Origin: Pascua guehoae
Lineage: Eukaryota > Basidiomycota > Tremellomycetes > Trichosporonales > Trichosporonaceae
Reading direction: 5' to 3'
DNA: 64,000 nucleotides
NCBI GenBank assembly: GCA_001600415.1
Contig: BCJX01000005.1
Coordinates: 186,881 to 250,880 of the forward strand
Shown here: one piece after another, positions 35,001 to 45,400 of the stretch
How the letters are laid out: the number at the start of each line of letters is the position of its first letter
Numbering within the stretch: the first letter of the stretch is position 1
Position numbers and translations under genes: made by a program
The notes under the pieces: generated by a model
What the model was told of the DNA's origin: nothing
The model's input: only the letters and a program-made list of their open reading frames with translations
The model's database searches: none

Positions 35001-37958
35001 ATCGAAACGGAAGACGTTTGTGCCGCCCGAGCGCCCGTCCAGTGCCCTAGGCAATGCGGCCGAGAACGACGTGCAAGGCGGTGGGTTTGTCTCTCGACTG
35101 CCCCGCCGGACGCGCCCAGCGCCCAGCGTGGCGGACCTGGTGAAGCGATTCCAAGAGTCGGTCGGCAACCAGGAGTTTGAGACGACTGAGCCACCACCCA
35201 TCATTGACCGCTCGCGCTCGTCGGGTGGCCGTATGCGCCATGAGCCCGAGGTCTCGGACAGTGACGTTGCGGCGGCGCAGCCTTCCCGGCCCCGATTGCG
35301 ACGAAGGGGAACACATGACCCCACGACCCGCTCGAGTACAAGGGATGGGACACGCTCAGTGCACTCTGAGCGTGATCGGGAGCGGAGCTATGCGGTCAAT
35401 GCATCGCGTGCGTCGTCGTCTTCGACGTCGCACCATCACCGACGGGGCGAGGGATCCAGTTCGCGCGGGCGATCGCGCGCGCCGTCGCCAGGACCAAGTA
35501 GTCGCCGAGACTTGCTCAGTGCGCCGTCGCCGCGCGTTCCCATGGGCAAGTCGGTCAGCCACGAAGGCAAGCCACGCCTTGGGGGCAAGGGCAAGACACC
35601 TCGCAAGGCGTCTGAGCCGGCTCCGAGTGCGTCGTCGTTGATCCGTGGTCTGCCCCGCCGCGTGGGCGGAGGGGTCGGCACGCGCGTTACGTCCATTGCG
35701 CGGCACTTTGACAAGCTCTCGCGCGAGGCGGAACGGGATCGGCAAAAACGAATCTCGCTCGCACGTGGCAAGCGTGCGGGCCGAGTGGGCGTGACCAAGG
35801 CAAAAGTACAAGTGTTCAACAATGTGCGCGACGCGTTCAGGGATGAGTTTGATTCCGACTCGTCTGTCGCCGACAACGAGGCAGACGAGGGCGAGGACCA
35901 GACGGACGGCAGCGTCGACTCGACCGGCCGTTTACGCCCGCGACGCAGGCAGTCGACATCGACCAGAGCCAAACCTGGCGACTTGTTAGTGACTGCCATC
36001 AAGGGCTCCAAGACGGAGCCTGCGAGTGCAGAGTCGACGCCGCCAGAAGGGGCCGAGACGCCCAAAAAGGATATGACCGAGACACCCCTGCCTGAACCAG
36101 AACCTCCGCATGGAGACGCCAACGACACGACGGACGCTGCGTCTGTGACGGATGCCGCGACCGATGCGGGGGAGACGACGGATGCTGCCGAGAGGACGGA
36201 TGCCAAGGAGGAGACATCGTCGACTGCCAAGACGGGCAGCCGGCTGCGCGACCACCGGCTCCACATTGAGCTCGCGCCGTTTGACACCAATGCGCCCTTG
36301 CCGAGTGTGCCGCCCACGCCGCATGCCCAGGGCATTGTGACCGAGGACGAGGCGCTCAAGCCCTTTTCGCAAATGTCGCAGGTGTCTGAGAGCGAAATGA
36401 GCTCGGGTGGCGGCGAGCGCTCGTCCATCCTCAAGACGCTGACGGGTCTGTGGGCGTTCCGCGCTGGTGACTTTACGCCGCTCGAATATCCTCTGTGCGT
36501 CTAGATGCGACCAAGAGTCGAGTGACACAGCTAACGCCAGGTCGGCTGCCGAGCACGTGTTTGCAGACTCGCGCGTGATTGTGCGCGAAAACGAGCCCAC
36601 GTCCATTATTGCGTTTACGCTCAGCTCAAAGCAGTACAGGGATCAGATGCGGAGCGTGATGGCCGCGGCCAAGGTGACCAAGGCGCGGCGGCACGAGCCG
36701 TCGCTCCTCGACGGGATCGCCGGCGATGGGTCGCGGCCGTGGGATATCATCTCGGTCGACGAGGCCATGGAGGCGGACGACATTGGACGACGCGAGGTCG
36801 GCACCCATCTCAAGTATGACTTTGAGGCTGGGAGCAGCACCATTTCGTGCCGCATCTTCTTTGCCGAGCAGTTTGCCGCCCTCCGCCAGTCGTGCCAGTG
36901 CGAGGACATGTTTGTCGAGTCGCTCGCGCGGTGTGCCAAGTTTGATGCGTCGGGAGGAAAGTCGGGCTCGGCATTTCTCAAGACCAAGGGTGGGTTTGAT
37001 CAGTGACTATGACGCTTGTGTTAACGCGCAAGACGACCGGTTCATTGTCAAGGAGATTTCACGCTTTGAAATGGACTCGATTACAAAGTTTGCCCCAGCC
37101 TACTTTGAGTACACGTCGACGGCGTTCCAGCGCGGGCGCCCGACGGTGCTCGCAAAAACGTATGGCATCTTCAAGATTGGCTACCGCAATGCGGTGACGG
37201 GCCGTGCCATGCACATGAACGTCCTGGTCCAGGAGAATTTGTTCTACGCGCGCCAGTTTTCCCGCATCTACGACCTCAAGGGAAGCACGCGCAACCGCCT
37301 CATCAAGCCCACGGGCAAGCCCAACGAGGTCCTGTGAGTCACATCGAGGTGTACTGTGCTGTTCCAACTGACCCCCAGGCTCGACGAAAACCTCATGGAG
37401 ATTGTCCACACGGCCCCGCTCTACCTCCGCGACCACTCGAAGCGCATCCTCCGCACCGCGCTGTGGAACGACAGTACGTCTGCGTGTGTGTCTCGGCTTG
37501 ACTAACCGCAGCGCTCTTCCTCTCCAACCTCAATGTCATGGACTACTCGCTCGTCGTGGGCGTCGACGACAAGCGCGGCGAGCTCGTCGTCGGCGTCGTC
37601 GATTATATCCGCACGTTTACTTGGTGAGCGGAGTTGGACCGCGGGAGACCCACTCTAACGCGCAGGGACAAAAAGGTCGAGTCGTGGGTCAAGGACCTGG
37701 GCGGTGGCGGCCGCGAGCCGACGATTGTTACCCCGCTACAGTGTGAGTTGCCGCTGTTTGCAACCTGTGCAACCTGTCGGAAGGTGTTCCTCCCGCCCTT
37801 GGCATAATCCAAACCCCAACTAACACTTGACAGACAGGAAACGCTTCCGCACAGCCATGGAGCGGTTCTACTTTCCCTCGGTGCCCGACCGGTGGGCCGT
37901 GGCGGGCGCCGACGAGTCGCCGCTCGACGAGGAGAGCGCGACGCTCTTGACCATGTGA
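29019..37958 (+). CDS. FAB1: 1-phosphatidylinositol-3-phosphate 5-kinase (Fab1/PIKfyve)
   Basis: Lipid kinase that converts PI3P to PI(3,5)P2 on the vacuole or endosome and controls vacuole size and membrane retrieval. Ten exons (29019-30467, 30608-34374, 34412-34470, 34508-36494, 36541-36989, 37033-37333, 37379-37473, 37512-37623, 37666-37742, 37834-37958) join in phase to 2806 residues, longer than the 2278 of yeast because of low-complexity inserts. In order: a disordered N terminus; a FYVE zinc finger at about 470-535 ([17 protein letters not shown]), which binds PI3P; a CCT-like chaperonin domain near 880-1080, the Vac14 contact in relatives; and the PIP kinase core from about 2430 to the end ([44 protein letters not shown]). 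The ATG at 29019 is the first in frame. Confidence 0.96.
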
Positions 37959-38351
37959 GATGGGGTGGATGAGAAGGGAAGCCATGGGACGAGAGATAGG
38001 GCGCAGTCTGCAGGATGCTCGTCAAAAAAGTCGATGATTGTGACACTATAGACCACTGTACTACTGTATGTCCTCTAGGATGCCTTGCGATGCGTACGAG
38101 GTGCGCGGGCGCATGGGCGCTGTTTGCGTGTTGGAATCGTCGCACTCATGTGGACCGTGCCTCTGTCTTGTACTCATCACCTCTCCCGTCACACCCACCG
38201 GCAGGCAATGCCGTCAGCCAGTACCCTCCCCGACACCCTCGCAGCTCCACGTCCCAGACATTTGTTCCCGACGCCCCCGGCCCATGGCCCGAGTTGCACC
38301 TCGCCCCACACGCCCAAAAAGTTCGGTTTTGGGAGGAACTGAATCCTCTGT
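37959..38351. other. Intergenic between FAB1 and tRNA-Leu
   Basis: The 393 bp between the FAB1 stop and the tRNA-Leu 3' end contain no recognisable gene or repeat. Confidence 0.45.
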
Positions 38352-38440
38352 TGACGAGAGTGGGATTCGAACCCACGTCCGAAGACTGCGGAGGTGACTA
38401 AACCTTAACACAGCGCCTTAGACCGCTCGGCCATCTCGCC
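38352..38440 (-). tRNA. tRNA-Leu (AAG), 11-nt intron
   Basis: Reading the minus strand: acceptor GGCGAGA pairs with TCTCGTC plus discriminator A, the D arm is GCC...GGC with GAGCGGTCTAA loop, and the T arm is GTGGG-TTCGAAT-CCCAC. The anticodon stem CTGTG pairs with CGCAG only if 11 nt (38392-38402) are removed after position 37, leaving loop TTAAGGC with anticodon AAG. The variable arm is short for a leucine tRNA (9 nt). Confidence 0.85.
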
Positions 38441-38975
38441 GAACACGAAAGCGTATGTGCGACAGCGACGGCATTCGGAGAGGCGAGCCGGAGAGGTGAG
38501 TCAGGTGTGATCGGCAACATGGTGATGCATAGAACACATGGTTGGGATCGACAAGATTACAACCGACACTGAGGTGGAGACCGAGACTGAGTCCAAGACC
38601 GAGGCTGAGACTGAGACGGAGACGGAGATGAGACTGGACGAGAGCTCACAAGACATGTGGCTGACGGCAGTGGCCGGCATCTCCCTGTCATCCAGGCTGA
38701 CCGACCTTGGTCGGTAATACTCTGATCCGGCCGAGTGCTCCCCGTCCCTCAGCCATCGGCAATCGCCGTGCACGACCCGGAACCCGGTGTGGTGGGGCAC
38801 GTCCTGGCCCCAAGCTGGCCGACTTTTGCGGCCCGCTTGTGCATCTCGACTTGATCTCCATCTCCATCTCCACTCTCTACGCTCCACTCTCTCTGTCCGC
38901 TCGATTATCGCGACATACATATCTCGGTCTCTACATCTCCCTCTAACCAAACCTACATCCCCCCACTCGTTAAAC
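38441..38975. other. Intergenic / promoter of the SDR gene
   Basis: A 535-bp region upstream of the dehydrogenase. It contains the GAGACY repeat at 38568-38637 and then a CT-rich run (CATCTCCATCTCCACTCTCT) just before the start codon. Confidence 0.5.
38568..38637 (+). repeat. Degenerate GAGACT/GAGACG hexamer repeat
   Basis: About 70 nt of imperfect hexamers such as GAGACT, GAGACG and GAGTCC. The same hexamer family reappears in the introns of the gene downstream. Confidence 0.7.
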
Positions 38976-41533
38976 ATGGACGCCGCATCCCTCTTCGACG
39001 TCAAGGGCAAGGTACGCCAACGAGCCAGGAAGGAGGGGGGGGGGCAGGCGCTGACGACAGGTCGTGCTCGTCACCGGCGGCGGGCGCGGTGTAGGCGAAA
39101 TGGTGCGTCCGTGAACTCGGTACACTCGCAGAGCAAGAGCAGAACGTGGCCGCGAGTGGTATGCGTGCTGCCATTCCAAGTGGCCTCAGAGCCTTCGCTG
39201 GGGTGCTGCTCGTGCAGGATGTGGGGTGTTGTTTGGGTGCTAATGACAGATTGCCACGACGTACGTCACCAACGGCGCAAAGGTGAGCTCTAGCTCGGCG
39301 TGACCGTCCATGAGATTCCGCCTCGCCGTATCCCCGCGGCCACCACTTGGAGTTTTTGGCTTTGCCGAGGCTGTGGCAGGCATTGCGCTGTTGCCGCGTC
39401 CACCTCGCCTGGTGGATCTGCTCCGGTCTCGGGCTGGCGCTGCGCTGCCCTTGGTCCATGGCGTTGGGCCCAGCTCGACTGCGTGGCACCTAGTCCTTGT
39501 ATGGGCTGCGGCGGTGGGGAGTGTTGGACTGGGCTCTGGCCTGGATGCTGTGCAGTCGGGGATGTTGGGGAGGCCGCTTGATCATGGAGTCGGCTGGTGT
39601 TGCGGTCCCCTTGAAGTCGGATTGGAGTCGGATTGGAGTCGGATTGGAGTCTACGCATTGGAGTCTACGCATTGGAGTCTACGCATTGGAGTCTACGCAT
39701 TGGAGTCTACGCATTGGAGTCTACGCATTGGAGTCCACCCATTGCACCCCATGCATTGGAGCCCAGCATTGAAGCCCACTGTGGATTAGAGTCCACTGGG
39801 GGTTTGACTCCACTACGGGTTCGAGTCCACATCGAGTCCACCACGGGTTCAAGCCCACCGCGAGTTCGAGCTCCCTCACACACTATCTCACCCGGCCTAT
39901 GATCCATCTGTACCCAGCCCTGTAATCACGCACCAACTAACGCCCAGGTCTACATTTCGTCGCGCGGCGCAAAGGCGTGCGAGGAGACGGCCAAACGCCT
40001 CTCGGCCATGGGACCGGGGCAGTGCATTGCCATCCCCGGCGACCTGAGCAAGCATGACGAGTGCATTCGGCTCGCAAAGGAGATTGCGGCGCGCGAGGAG
40101 GGTGAGTCTGGGTATGGGTGAGGGGGGTTTGGGGCTGGCGTCGAGGTTGAGGTAGAGGCGGAGGCTGGGTCTGGGACTAGGTGTCTGAGCCAGAGGCAGA
40201 GTCTGGGTCTGGGGCTGGGGCTAGGGCTGGGTATGGGACTGGGTCTAGGTCTTAAGTCGGCTTGCTTCTGAGTTGGGTCTGCTTCTGAGTCCGAATTGAG
40301 GTCGGGTCTGAAGTTGGGGTCCGAGTCCGAGTGCGGATGTGACTCTCGGTCCAAGTCTCAGTCCGAGTCTTAGTCTGAGTCTTAGTCTGAGTTGGAGTCA
40401 CATTCCGAAGACAGAACAGGACAGGAGTTTGAGCAGGATCCCATATCTCGAGTTGTCGAGTTAGAGGTTGAGGTCGAAAGTGCAGAGGGGTTGTCTCTGC
40501 AAAGGTTCAGACATTTCCGTCTCCCCCCCACTGGCTCTAGGCTTGACAAATCATGCCCATATCTGCCGTCCCGCCCAGCCCAGATCCACACTGTGCTAGC
40601 TGCCCAAGTGGCTCACACCACTCCCTCCACTCGCTCCAGTGGCTCACTCCACTCGCTATCGCCCACTGACACCACGCAGTCCTCAACATCCTCGTCAATA
40701 ACTCTGGCGCGACATGGGGCGAGCCCCTCGCCAGCTACCCCGACGAGGCATTCACAAAGCTCTTCACCCTCAACGTCCAGCGTGTGTTCACGCTCACCCA
40801 GGCGCTCCTCCCCCTCATTGCAAAGGGCGCCGACCGCGACCGTGTGGGCCGTATCATCAACGTGCGTAGTGGGGTTGGGGCAGTGTTGGAGGCGGCGTTG
40901 GTGTCGAAGTCGGAGTCGAGGTCAAGGTTGGGGTCGGGGTCGAGGTCGAGGCCGAAGGCGTTAGCCGCGGTCGATAACAGCCCCACCCCCTCAATCTCGG
41001 AGGCACCTCTTTTCTCGCTATTTGTTACTGACGTCCAGATCGGCTCGATCAACGGCATCAAGCCCCCGCCGATGGAGACGTTTGCCTACTCGTCGTCCAA
41101 GGCGGCCGTGCACATGTGAGTTGGCATTCGGGTCGCCTCGCAGCCTGCCCCGCAGTTGGAGTCTCTCGGTGACACGTTTCAACCTACGTCGGGTTCATCG
41201 TTATCGCAACTCGATGTCACAGTCCCCCCCGCCCAACCCCCCGCCCAACCCCCACTCACACCCAGGCTCACGCGCCACCTCGCCTCGCACGTCCCCGGCA
41301 ACGTGACGGTCAACGCGCTCGCGCTCGGCCCGTTCCGCTCCAAGATGATGGCGGCCACGCTCGACCGGATGGAGGACCTGATCGCCGGCGGCCTCCCCAG
41401 CCAGCGCATCGGGACGCCCGAGGACGTCGGCGCCGCCTGTCTCTGGCTCTCGGGCCGCGGCGGCGAGTGGGTCACGGGCACGGTCGTGCCCATTGACGGC
41501 GGCAGTGTGGTTTCGACAGCCGCAAAGCTCTAG
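38976..41533 (+). CDS. Short-chain dehydrogenase/reductase (SDR)
   Basis: NAD(P)-dependent oxidoreductase of the classical SDR family. Seven exons (38976-39011, 39061-39102, 39250-39282, 39948-40101, 40680-40861, 41039-41115, 41266-41533) join in phase to 263 residues, a normal family length. The Rossmann signature is VTGGGRGVGEM, the structural motif NNSGATWG, and the catalytic pair sits in an ordinary SINGI...YSSSK context. The C-terminal phrase GTVVPIDGGS is typical of ketoacyl-reductase-like members, so a reductase of a keto or acyl substrate is likely, but the substrate is not known. Introns 3 and 4 are 665 and 578 nt, stuffed with short repeats, unlike most neighbours. Confidence 0.9.
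39622..39726 (+). repeat. Tandem 11-bp then 14-bp repeat in SDR intron 3
   Basis: Copies of ATTGGAGTCGG (11 bp) run into six perfect copies of ATTGGAGTCTACGC (14 bp) at 39643-39726, followed by decayed copies to about 39775. Confidence 0.95.
40102..40400 (+). repeat. GTCTGGG/GAGTCY-type hexamer repeat in SDR intron 4
   Basis: The first 300 nt of intron 4 are a degenerate run of GTCTGG, GGTCTA and GAGTCC units. A related GGTCGA/GGGTCG run occurs in intron 5 (40895-40960). Confidence 0.75.
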
Positions 41534-41824
41534 TGCGGGGTTGGTCGTGGTACGGTCGTGGTACGGTGGGGCGAGGGTGAATGCAGCTTGTAACCTTGGA
41601 AGAATTGCAACAGGAGCACCAGGAGCACCAGAAGCTCTAGGAGCACTAGGAGAATGCCCTTGCTCTATGTGATTAGTCTTGGACAGTCTTGGTTGCTCGC
41701 CTCAATCGCTTTTAGCTCAGCGCACGCGGAGGCTGGGGAGCTGCTGCTGCTTCGACGAGCGTCATCACCACTCTCACTCGTCACAGACAAACAGTCATGA
41801 AAAGTGGCAAAAAGAGATAATGTC

Positions 41825-41911
41825 TGACGTTTGACAGGGTCGAACTGCCGACCTCATGCGTACCAGTTGCAACTGTTAAGCATGCGCTCTAACCAACTGA
41901 GCTAAATCGCC
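41825..41911 (-). tRNA. tRNA-Val (AAC), 13-nt intron
   Basis: On the minus strand: acceptor GGCGATT with AAACGTC (one A-A mismatch and one G-U), discriminator A; D arm GCTC/GAGC; T arm GGCAG-TTCGACC-CTGTC. The anticodon stem CATGC/GCATG pairs perfectly once 13 nt (41861-41873) are removed after position 37, leaving TTAACAC with anticodon AAC. The mature length is 74 nt. Confidence 0.85.
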
Positions 41912-42472
41912 TTGACGGTTAATAGGCCGACTGCAAAACAAGAGGTATTCACCGGATATACCCGGCGAGGAGCTGAATTTATGTATTTCCGGTACTTCCC
42001 ATTTTCCCGAGATCCCAGTTTCTGGGATGCCATGATCCTTCTTTGTTCACGGCTCACTTAGTGCTCTTCGGGCACGAGGACAAGCCTAGCCATGCCTAGC
42101 GATGGCTCTTGTCAGAGAATGACACACCGTCCTACCTTGGGTCACAACTGGGCAACACTGTGTTTGCGTGGGGTGGACGCTAGCCACCATGCTCGCTCAC
42201 AATCCACCCCGCGAGTGAGAGCACATGCAGCTCGTGGGTCACCAGAGTCGACATGGGCTGTGACGTTTGCATAGTCAACAGCCAGCCTCGGCATGTATGC
42301 TAGTGTACTGTACAATGTCCCAACTTGTTCTCCGTGACCATCTAGGTATCACGTCGGGTGTGTTTTGCTTCCATCGTCCTCATCGGTGGTTCGTTTTCTC
42401 GTCTCTCGAGAGTCTTGTCGTCTTTTGTCGTAGGCGTCGCAGTGTAATCTAGTCTATCGGGGCAGGCAGGCA
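41912..42472. other. Intergenic between tRNA-Val and the CCH1 3' end
   Basis: 561 bp of relatively AT-rich sequence (for example the TTTATGTATTTCC region near 41978). No gene is seen. The 291 bp on the other side, 41534-41824, are also featureless. Confidence 0.45.
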
Positions 42473-45400
42473 TCAATTGTCCTCTTCGTCCACTGCGTCG
42501 CGCATCATGTCTGCCGTGTCAGCTACAGCTCTTGCACTGGGGGGAACACGCGACTCACCGCCCCACACCGACGTGGCTAAGGCGTTCATGACCTCGTCGG
42601 CCTCGGGTTCTTCAAACAGAGACGATTCGCTGTGGGTCAGCTCGGTTTCAAGGGCAATATACCGGCCACACGTACCGTCGCTGCGCGTCGTCCGAGCTAA
42701 GCGTGCTAAACACGCTGCGCGCGTCAAACGACATTTGACTCGCATGACTCGCGTGGCGCGCGTGCACACCGCCAGTGAGGCCTTGCACGTACGTGCCATG
42801 GCTGCTCGTGCTGCTGTTCTCGGAGCCCCCCGTGCCCTGGCGCCTTGGTGGCGGCGGCGAGGGTGGTGGCGTGCGTCCGGTGCGCGCGTAAGAGGCACGC
42901 GGGCTGTGTGGGGAGGGTATACGGGGAATGATGGGTGATTGCGGGGGGCGAGGGGATGAGAATCCTCGCTGGGGTGCAAGCGGGGATGGGGTATGCGGGG
43001 TGTGGGGTCCAGGCGTGGGCGTGAGCGGAGAGTGGCCTGTTGGGGTGATGGGTGAATCAATGTCGTCGGGGGTGGCTATAATGAAAGGATTCACACCAGA
43101 GTAGCGCGAGTATGCCGATGCGGTCGATGCGCGCGATGTATGCGATACATGCGATGCACGTCGTGCGCCGTCGGGCATGTAAGCCGACAGACGGTCGCTG
43201 TCTTCCGGCGGTGTCACTGGCGTAGGCTCGAGCACAATGGTAGGGACACCATCCTGTTCGGCCAGGATGCGCTGTTTTTCGTTGCGCAGTTTGAGAAACT
43301 GCCGCCGCCAGTAAATGGTGCGGAGGAGTCCACGCACACGGTCAAGGTTGACCATGTCCTCGACGCGCTCCATCTTTGTGCGACGGGCAAGCAGGTCGCC
43401 AACTTGCAGCGCTGCCTCGTCGTCGATCAACTTGTAGTGTGACAGAAGCATGAGCATCGAAGTAAAACTGATGCCGCGCCCTGGCTCCTCGCTGATGCGT
43501 GCCTCGTTGAAGAGCTTTACGTACTGCCGCCGACGTCGGCGGACCTCGGCAAAGTCGATTCGTGAGATCTGGTACGACAAGCGGCGTGTGTCGATTGTGC
43601 TCGAGTGTCCACGCACAATGTACGGCTTGTTGGACATGGCCGCGCTAACGCTTTCGGGTGCCGCACTTCGCAGAATGTGCGGCATGCTGAACTCGACAGG
43701 GTACAACCGCACCTCGAATACACCCGTGAGCTTGGAGAAGAAGCGCGCAAAGTCCTTGCGACGGATGTATCCTGTGCGGCCCTGGTCGATTTCGGCCCAG
43801 ACCTGCTTGAACGAGCCTGCTTGTTAGCTATACCAGTGGATCAGTGGCTCACGAATCTGCTCGCGGTCCAGAGACGCGCTCCCGGGCATCTGATATACGT
43901 AGGCAAACGATTGCACGACAACACCTGTAAACATGTTCAAGAAAATGTACCTGTTGGGTTAGGACGGCAATGTCAATACACCCACATGCTGAGAATGTTC
44001 CAGGAGATGAAGAGCACATATGACCAAGCAACGCTACCGCAATCCGAAGACAGGTAATCGCTACCGCGCGTACACCGGGGGTACTCGACCGTGTAATCGT
44101 GCATGAACGCGTTCCAGCCTTCCCTGCCACGTTAGTATTCATCTTGCAAGATTAAACCTACCCAGTGGACATGAACGCCAACATGACAATGGCGTTACCA
44201 AACGAGTGGTAGTTTTGATACCGCGAGTCGGCACTGTTGCCCATCTTGGTGAGACCAAAGGCCTCCATGTAAATAATTGCCGCAAACAGGAACAGCACGG
44301 CCCAGAGGAGGAAGAGGTTTCCGATCGCGGGAAGACTCGCCCTGCACGAGTCAGAAGGCACGTCCAAGCCGAGTATCAGGCCAACTTACACCGAGGTCTT
44401 GAATAGCTGGTTCAGCGAGTCTAGCCGCTGCACAAGTTTCAACGCGACAGACACGAGAAAGAGCTTTTGCACCTGCCGTGAGGCGTTGTTCGCCACCCCA
44501 ACATTGGTACCAGACGCTTGCAGAGCAGGGATAGTCGTAATAAAACTTCCAGCAACGACAATGACATCGAACACGTTCCACCCGTTGCGGCGGAAGCTCT
44601 TGAACCCGAGGCCGAGGAACCGCACCACAATGTCGATGGCGTACAGGATGGTGAGGACCAGGAAGGTGTAGTCTGGGTTATTAGCATCATTTCACCAGCC
44701 AGAATTACCCACCCAGCTGCCGCTCGTTCATGATAGTGTTCGAGTAGTCTTCCGTCCTGAGGTGTCAGCGAACGTCAGACATCGGTCACCCACATGAGCA
44801 GGGCAATGTGCAAAAAGTACAGGCCGGTGTAGGTTTGTGCCCACAACCCTCGCTTGTGTGTGGCACGGTCATAGCACCATCGTCGGATAGGTGTCCGTGG
44901 CTTCTGGCGGGGCAACTGGGATGGAGTCTGTTGGCGAATAAACTTTGACAAGTCTAGCCAGTTCTTTTGCTCAGTGGTAAGCAGGGCGCTTCCCGACCGC
45001 GTGCTAAAGTTCAAAATGATAATACTGTAATGGTTGTCAGGTCCTTGTTCCGCGCCTTTGCCCGCCGTCCACTTACCTCAGGAACACGGTGAGAATAATG
45101 ACACCACCGAAGAGGTTGAAGATGAGGAAGAAGATAGAGTTCCACTGCGACGCGTTGGTCTGTGGCTGCTGGTCAATGCCGACGATATTCATGGCCGAGG
45201 ACATGACGTCGGTCCAACCTTCGAGCGAGACAATCTCAACGAGGATGAGAACCGATTCGCGGAAGCTGTCAAAGGCCCAGATACTGCCGCCAAACTGCGG
45301 GTTTGCCCAGACGCGCGGTGACAGGAACTCGAGGTCTCCTACCGCCGAGTTCATAAACTCTCCAACGCAGTCGCTCTTTCCTGTAATGTCGTCGCCGTCA

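Noticed and set aside
39622..39775. Tandem 14-bp units as a CRISPR-like or coding repeat
   Set aside because: The units are contiguous, with no spacers, and lie in an intron of a eukaryotic gene.
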